From: Phocaeicola fibrisolvens | GTDB lineage: Bacteria > Bacteroidota > Bacteroidia > Bacteroidales > Bacteroidaceae | Direction of reading: 5' to 3' | Length of the DNA: 64,000 bases | Assembly: GCF_025567125.1 (NCBI RefSeq) | Contig: NZ_JAOQJI010000013.1 | Span: 25,603 to 89,602, forward strand | Shown: positions 60,219-64,000 of the stretch, one piece after another | Layout of the letters: every line of letters starts with the position of its first letter | Numbering within the stretch: position 1 is the first letter of the stretch | The notes under the pieces: model-generated | Told to the model about the DNA's origin: nothing | The model's database searches: none | The model's input: only the letters and a program-made list of their open reading frames with translations | Made by a program: the position numbers and the translations under genes

Positions 60219-60821
60219 ATGGAATATATATTGATATTTATTACCGCAATCTTTGTGAACAACATCGTGTTGTCACAGTTCCTGGGTATCTGTCCGTTCC
60301 TGGGAGTTTCCAAGAAAGTTGAAACTGCCATGGGTATGGGAGCGGCGGTAGCTTTCGTGCTGACACTGGCCACTATCGTGACATACGTCATTCAGAAATT
60401 TGTATTGGATGCATTCGGGCTGGGATACTTGCAGACCATTGCGTTTATCCTTGTCATTGCCGCACTGGTGCAGATGGTGGAAATCATCCTGAAAAAGGTG
60501 TCTCCGTCGTTGTATCAGGCACTGGGTGTGTTCCTTCCGTTGATTACTACCAACTGCTGTATTCTGGGTGTGACCATCCTGGTGATTCAGAAAAACTATG
60601 ACTTGCTGACAGGCGTGGTTTATGCATTCTCTACTGCCCTGGGCTTTGCCCTGGCCTTGATTGTATTTGCCGGTATCCGCGAACAGCTGAGTCTGGTCAA
60701 TATCCCGAAAGGCATGCGTGGTATGTCCATCGCATTGGTTACGGCCGGTTTGCTGGCGATGGCCTTTATGGGCTTCTCCGGTGTAGACAAAGGGCTGGCT
60801 GTCTTGTTTGGACTGAACTGA
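60219..60821 (+). CDS. rnfA: Rnf complex subunit A
   Basis: 200 aa, six membrane helices. Signatures: FVNNIVLSQFLGICPFLGVS with its conserved Cys and PLITTNCCILGVTILVIQ with another. Paralog of RnfE in inverted topology. The complete complex couples ferredoxin:NAD+ electron transfer to ion export. Last gene of the operon, followed by a terminator. Confidence 0.95.
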   Translation: MEYILIFITAIFVNNIVLSQFLGICPFLGVSKKVETAMGMGAAVAFVLTLATIVTYVIQKFVLDAFGLGYLQTIAFILVIAALVQMVEIILKKVSPSLYQALGVFLPLITTNCCILGVTILVIQKNYDLLTGVVYAFSTALGFALALIVFAGIREQLSLVNIPKGMRGMSIALVTAGLLAMAFMGFSGVDKGLAVLFGLN

Positions 60822-60850
60822 TTTCGTAAGTTTCAGAAAATAAAATGTAG

Positions 60851-60888
60851 AAAGTGTTATCCGGGGCATTTCCGGGTAACACTTTTTT
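60851..60888 (+). terminator. Terminator after the rnf operon
   Basis: Arms AAAGTGTTATCCGG (60851-60864) and CCGGGTAACACTTT (60872-60885) pair with one wobble, followed by further T. Confidence 0.9.
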
Positions 60889-60931
60889 AATTTTTTAATG
60901 GCAGGTTGATGGACATTTCAATCCTTTTTCC

Positions 60932-60939
60932 TACTTTTG
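60932..60939 (+). promoter_or_regulatory. -7 box (TACTTTTG) for galE
   Basis: TACTTTTG, 58 bp before the galE ATG. Confidence 0.6.
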
Positions 60940-60997
60940 TAGAGATATCGTAAATGACCTTAATAAAGGAGTTAAATATAAGAAAAACCTTAGTGTT

Positions 60998-62032
60998 ATG
61001 AAAAAAAGAATTCTCGTGACAGGTGGAACCGGATACATTGGTTCTCATACTGTGGTTGAATTGCAGAATAGCGGTTACGATGTAGTAATTGTAGATAACC
61101 TTTCTAACTCACGTGCAGACGTGGTAGATAGCATCGAACAGATTACAGGTGTGCGTCCGGCATTTGAAAAAGTAGACTGTCTGGATCAGGAAGGGCTGGA
61201 TACAGTGTTTACAAAATATCCGGGTATTCAAGGTATTATCCATTTTGCAGCTAGCAAGGCAGTAGGTGAGTCTGTACAGAAACCGTTGCTGTACTATCGC
61301 AATAACTTGGTTTCATTGATTAACCTGTTGGAGCTGATGCCGAAACATGGAGTAAAAGGAATCATCTTCTCTTCTTCTTGTACGGTATACGGTCAGCCGG
61401 ATAAATTGCCTGTAACAGAAGAGGCTCCTATCAAGAAGGCTGAATCTCCATACGGTAATACGAAGCAGATTAACGAAGAAATCATCCGTGATACTGTGGC
61501 TTCCGGTTCTCCGATTCATGCCATCATGTTGCGTTACTTCAACCCGATTGGTGCACATCCTACTGCATTGATTGGTGAACTTCCTAACGGTGTACCGCAG
61601 AACTTGATTCCGTATCTGACACAGACTGCCATGGGAATCCGTGAGAAACTGAGTGTGTTCGGTGACGACTATGATACCCCTGACGGTTCTTGTATCCGTG
61701 ACTATATTTACGTGGTAGACTTGGCTAAAGCACACGTCATTGCCATGGATCGTATCCTGGGCGACAAGCAGAAAGACAAAGTGGAAGTATTCAACATTGG
61801 TACAGGTCGTGGTCTTTCTGTATTGGAACTGATTCACAAGTTTGAAGAAGCTACAGGCGTGAAACTGAATTACCAGATTGCTCCACGTCGTGCAGGTGAT
61901 ATCGTGAAAGTTTGGGCTGATCCTACTTATGCAAATAAAGAGCTGGGATGGAAGGCTGAAACTTCTATCGAAGACACTTTGCGCTCTGCATGGAAGTGGC
62001 AGGAACACCTCCGTGAAAAAGGAATCATGTAA
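60998..62032 (+). CDS. galE: UDP-glucose 4-epimerase
   Basis: 344 aa, extended short-chain dehydrogenase. NAD loop TGGTGYIGSHT, IIHFAASKAVGES, SSSCTVYG, and catalytic Tyr/Lys in SPYGNTKQ (Y-x3-K). RYFNPIGAHP and SCIRDYIYVVDLAKAH are substrate-site regions. Interconverts UDP-glucose and UDP-galactose (possibly also the N-acetyl forms). Single gene. Confidence 0.94.
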   Translation: MKKRILVTGGTGYIGSHTVVELQNSGYDVVIVDNLSNSRADVVDSIEQITGVRPAFEKVDCLDQEGLDTVFTKYPGIQGIIHFAASKAVGESVQKPLLYYRNNLVSLINLLELMPKHGVKGIIFSSSCTVYGQPDKLPVTEEAPIKKAESPYGNTKQINEEIIRDTVASGSPIHAIMLRYFNPIGAHPTALIGELPNGVPQNLIPYLTQTAMGIREKLSVFGDDYDTPDGSCIRDYIYVVDLAKAHVIAMDRILGDKQKDKVEVFNIGTGRGLSVLELIHKFEEATGVKLNYQIAPRRAGDIVKVWADPTYANKELGWKAETSIEDTLRSAWKWQEHLREKGIM

Positions 62033-62172
62033 TTGAAATATTAATAAATTAAAAAATACTGAACTAAAGACGTTTTATGAACGTTATATGTGATGTACAG
62101 CTCTTGTGATGGTTGTCTATGTGAATAGCTAATCGTGACGGCTGACTTCCATCTGGAACAAGCAGAGAGTTG

Positions 62173-62180
62173 TATTTTTG
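62173..62180 (+). promoter_or_regulatory. -7 box (TATTTTTG) of a possible small RNA
   Basis: TATTTTTG occurs 140 bp past the galE stop and 43 bp before a strong terminator, with no open frame between. Confidence 0.4.
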
Positions 62181-62186
62181 CATAGT

Positions 62187-62258
62187 AGTTTTGTCGTGTT
62201 TTATTTTGTGTTTGTGTTGTGGCTGTTCTCCGACGAGAGTCGGGGAACAGTTTTTTTT
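62187..62258 (+). ncRNA. Candidate small RNA ending in a strong terminator
   Basis: A transcript starting about 7 nt past the -7 box would be about 70 nt long, U/G-rich at the 5' side, and end in the hairpin 62223-62250 plus eight T. It has no start codon context. The other reading is that the hairpin simply ends a long galE 3' UTR. The upstream part of the gap (62033-62172) shows nothing. Confidence 0.3.
62223..62258 (+). terminator. Strong terminator upstream of the fluoride riboswitch
   Basis: CTGTTCTCCGAC (62223-62234) pairs with GTCGGGGAACAG (62239-62250) with one wobble and a GAGA loop, followed by eight T. Confidence 0.9.
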
Positions 62259-62278
62259 GTATTTACAGATTTTGTTAT

Positions 62279-62286
62279 ACCTTTGC
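62279..62286 (+). promoter_or_regulatory. -7 box (TACCTTTG) for the riboswitch/exporter transcript
   Basis: TACCTTTG matches TAnnTTTG and lies about 15 bp before the riboswitch aptamer, giving a leader of about 185 nt. Confidence 0.6.
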
Positions 62287-62300
62287 AACCGATTTTCGAA

Positions 62301-62362
62301 TCGAGGGAATGGGACTTCCCTGTGATAAACCGCTAATGAAGTAGCTGATAGTTCCTGCCGAG
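62301..62362 (+). promoter_or_regulatory. Fluoride riboswitch (crcB motif)
   Basis: The leader folds as a fluoride aptamer: P1 AGGGAA (62305-62310) with TTCCCT (62317-62322); P3 GCTA/TAGC in CCGCTAATGAAGTAGC followed by the conserved TGATA; and a pseudoknot between GGGAC in the P1 loop (62312-62316) and GTTCC near 62352-62356. This is the same layout as the Thermotoga petrophila fluoride riboswitch (loop of the first hairpin pairing with the strand after P3). The 3' strand TTCCTGCC can instead pair with GGCAGGGA at about 62385-62392, an alternative fold that would break the pseudoknot. The downstream gene is a CLC-F type exporter, which fits independently. Confidence 0.85.
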
Positions 62363-62406
62363 GTTGGTCTTTCCAAATGGCCGGCAGGGAGTATTGCATC
62401 TGCATC

Positions 62407-62436
62407 CAAGCCGTGGAGTGGCTGCCTTGGTTTTTG
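62407..62436 (+). terminator. Possible riboswitch-controlled terminator
   Basis: An imperfect hairpin (CCA-AGCC with GGCT and TGG, 62407-62431) followed by five T lies between the aptamer and the start codon. It may be the expression platform, but it is weak and translation control is equally possible. Confidence 0.35.
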
Positions 62437-62476
62437 CGAAGACCAGCGTGTAGGATGTAAGAAAATAACAGACAAT

Positions 62477-63760
62477 ATGAAGACGTTGAAAAATCAGAAT
62501 TTTTGGTGGAGATTTGAGCAATTTCCTTTATTCCTTTATTTGTTTAAATGGCTTTTCCTTTCCGTTTTGTCCGGTGCCTGCATTGGTTCTGCCTCTGCCT
62601 TGCTGCTTGTGTCACTGGAGTGGGCCACACAGTATCGTGAACATCATCTTTGGATCATTGCCTTGTTGCCATTGGCCGGATTAGTCATTGGATTGATGTA
62701 CCATTACCTGGCTGGCTCCGCTTCCAGGGGGAACAATTATCTGATAGAGGAAATCCGTTCGCCTCATGACATCATACCGTTCCGGATGGCTCCCTTGGTG
62801 TACATTGGTACCGTATTGACCCATCTGTTCGGTGGTTCTGCCGGTAGAGAAGGCACCGGCGTACAGATGGGTGGGGCAATAGCCGACCAGTTTTCCCGCT
62901 TGTTTCGCATGCGGCGCAGAGACCACCGGTTGATGGTAGCCATCGGTATCAGCGCCGGTTTTGCCTCCGTGTTTGGTACACCGTTGGCCGGAGCCGTTTT
63001 CGGTCTGGAGGTCATTGTGGTGGGCCGGATGCGCTACGAGGCCATTTTGCCCAGTTTCCTTTCGGCAGCTGTAGCCAGCATGGTGTGTCATGCCTGGGGA
63101 GTGGCACATACCCATTATGTGGTGCCGGAGGTGCCTGCACTGGATGGAAGCAATCTGCTGTGGACTGTGGCCGTAGGTATTCTTTTCGGGCTGGCCGCCA
63201 TGCTGTTTTCTCGCTCCATCGGTTTCTGGTCGGGAGTGGCCAAGCGTATCAGCTACCCACCCTTGCGTCCGCTGGTAGGAGGTGTGGTGATAGCTGCTGC
63301 TGTCTGGCTGATGGGAACCACGAAGTACATCGGCTTGGGAGTTCCCACTATCGTGGCTTCTTTCTCCGAACAGCAGATGTGGTATGACTTCCTGCTGAAA
63401 ACGTTATTTACGACCTTTACCATTGGAGTAGGTTTCAAGGGAGGAGAAGTGACTCCTTTGTTTTTTGTGGGAGCCACGTTGGGAAGTGCCTTGTCGGCCA
63501 TCGTACCTCTACCCATGGGATTGCTGGCAGGAATCGGTTTTGTGGCCGTATTTGCCGGAGCAACCAATACGCCGATAGCCTGTACGCTCATGGGAATTGA
63601 ACTGTTCGGGGCAGAGCCGGGCATTTATTTAGGAATTGCCTGTGTAGTGGCTTATCTGTTTTCCGGCCATACGGGTATCTATACAGCCCAGTTGATAGGG
63701 AGTCCCAAACATTTGGCTTACCTTCGGGAGAAGGGGAGGACCTTGGCCGAAAGAAGATAA
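62477..63760 (+). CDS. eriC: CLC-F type fluoride/proton antiporter
   Basis: 427 aa, about 14 to 18 hydrophobic segments of the CLC chloride channel fold. The ion-pathway motif is FGGSAGREGTGVQMGGAIAD, which is the CLC-F form (GREGxxVQ); the GSGIP and GKxGPxxH motifs of chloride antiporters are lacking. ISAGFASVFGTPLAGAVFGL and KGGEVTPLFFVGATLGSAL are further family segments. Expected role is export of fluoride from the cytoplasm. The fluoride riboswitch in its leader supports this specificity strongly. Confidence 0.9.
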   Translation: MKTLKNQNFWWRFEQFPLFLYLFKWLFLSVLSGACIGSASALLLVSLEWATQYREHHLWIIALLPLAGLVIGLMYHYLAGSASRGNNYLIEEIRSPHDIIPFRMAPLVYIGTVLTHLFGGSAGREGTGVQMGGAIADQFSRLFRMRRRDHRLMVAIGISAGFASVFGTPLAGAVFGLEVIVVGRMRYEAILPSFLSAAVASMVCHAWGVAHTHYVVPEVPALDGSNLLWTVAVGILFGLAAMLFSRSIGFWSGVAKRISYPPLRPLVGGVVIAAAVWLMGTTKYIGLGVPTIVASFSEQQMWYDFLLKTLFTTFTIGVGFKGGEVTPLFFVGATLGSALSAIVPLPMGLLAGIGFVAVFAGATNTPIACTLMGIELFGAEPGIYLGIACVVAYLFSGHTGIYTAQLIGSPKHLAYLREKGRTLAERR

Positions 63761-63893
63761 TTCTCGAAATCTTGGGAATGAAACGTAAGGGCAGAGAAAA
63801 CGCATCAAAATTTCTTTAACAGGATTTAGTTTTTAATGTTTGTATTTATCTGATTATCAGTTTGTTTTGTTTGTGTATATCGATGTTTTTCAT

Positions 63894-63901
63894 TATCTTT
63901 A
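63894..63901 (+). promoter_or_regulatory. -7 box (TATCTTTA) for the gene at the right edge
   Basis: TATCTTTA, one base off consensus, 20 bp before ATG 63922. The gap 63761-63893 shows nothing else. Confidence 0.45.
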
Positions 63902-63921
63902 TAATAAAAAACAGATAAAAT

Positions 63922-64000
63922 ATGGATTCAATATCAAAGAAATTCTTGATTATGGATAATTTGGCAAAGGCCATGGAGCCTTTGGATACACGTGTACAAG
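63922..64000 (+). CDS. Start of an unidentified gene, cut by the right edge
   Basis: 26 codons are visible: MDSISKKFLIMDNLAKAMEP then LDTRVQ. No signal peptide or known motif. The promoter-like box at normal distance supports a real gene start; the function cannot be read. Confidence 0.5.
   Translation, partial: MDSISKKFLIMDNLAKAMEPLDTRVQ

Noticed and set aside
62301..62400. Cobalamin or other riboswitch
   Set aside because: No B12-box. Helix layout, pseudoknot and the downstream CLC-F gene all fit the fluoride class.

Overview
The window reads as chromosomal DNA from a Bacteroidales gut-type bacterium, most likely Bacteroides or Phocaeicola. The evidence is the recurrent -7 promoter box TAnnTTTG in front of many genes, TonB-dependent receptors with N-terminal STN or carboxypeptidase-regulatory-like domains, an ECF sigma/FecR anti-sigma pair, an Rnf complex, a three-subunit biotin-dependent acyl-CoA carboxylase, a GH123-like enzyme and many secreted or lipoprotein products. 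The genus call is an inference. No rRNA, tRNA, insertion sequence or CRISPR array was found.

Layout. 1-2.9 kb (minus strand): a dolichol-phosphate-mannose-synthase-like glycosyltransferase, dihydroorotase, and a free-standing MetH activation domain cut by the left edge. 3.0-3.2 kb: a strictly 22-bp-periodic array of six 16-bp palindromic units. 3.3-6.4 kb: type II pantothenate kinase convergent with a TPR protein. 6.8-11.4 kb: small outer-membrane barrel, ECF sigma, FecR-like anti-sigma and STN-type TonB receptor. 11.5-14.9 kb: mfd. 15-21.6 kb: histidine phosphatase, TonB receptor, beta-helix lipoprotein and calcineurin-like phosphatase, which together look like an organophosphate-scavenging locus. 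22-25.5 kb: biotin carboxylase, biotin carrier and carboxyltransferase. 25.7-29.5 kb: EamA transporter, RavA-like MoxR ATPase and ViaA-like VWA protein, all with overlapping ends.

29.7-38.5 kb is different. A second 22-bp-periodic array is followed by a visibly AT-rich stretch of small, degraded or unfamiliar genes: a helicase motif VI fragment, an AbiEii-type toxin broken by a frameshift beside an intact XRE-DUF6922-like antitoxin, a membrane-spanning TPR/LuxR-like regulator, two secreted proteins with a TonB C-terminal domain, a frameshifted LanC-like fragment, a beta-propeller protein and TPR proteins. It looks like an acquired island in decay.

38.6-43.3 kb: DUF1349-like protein, LuxR-type regulator, Fic protein behind two tandem palindromes, and a GH123-like glycosidase. 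43.4-50.9 kb: OmpH-like lipoprotein with a small conserved membrane protein, two M20 peptidases, an endonuclease/phosphatase-fold protein, aroC, a TPM-domain protein and lemA. 51-64 kb: lepA, an orphan ECF sigma, threonine ammonia-lyase, the rseC-rnfBCDGEA operon, galE, a possible small RNA, and a fluoride riboswitch leading into a CLC-F type fluoride exporter. A gene cut by the right edge closes the window.

The strongest observations for follow-up are the two matching 22-bp-phased palindrome arrays, the fluoride riboswitch/CLC-F pair, a perfect 18-bp inverted repeat inside a TonB receptor gene, and the composition and decay of the 30-38.5 kb island.
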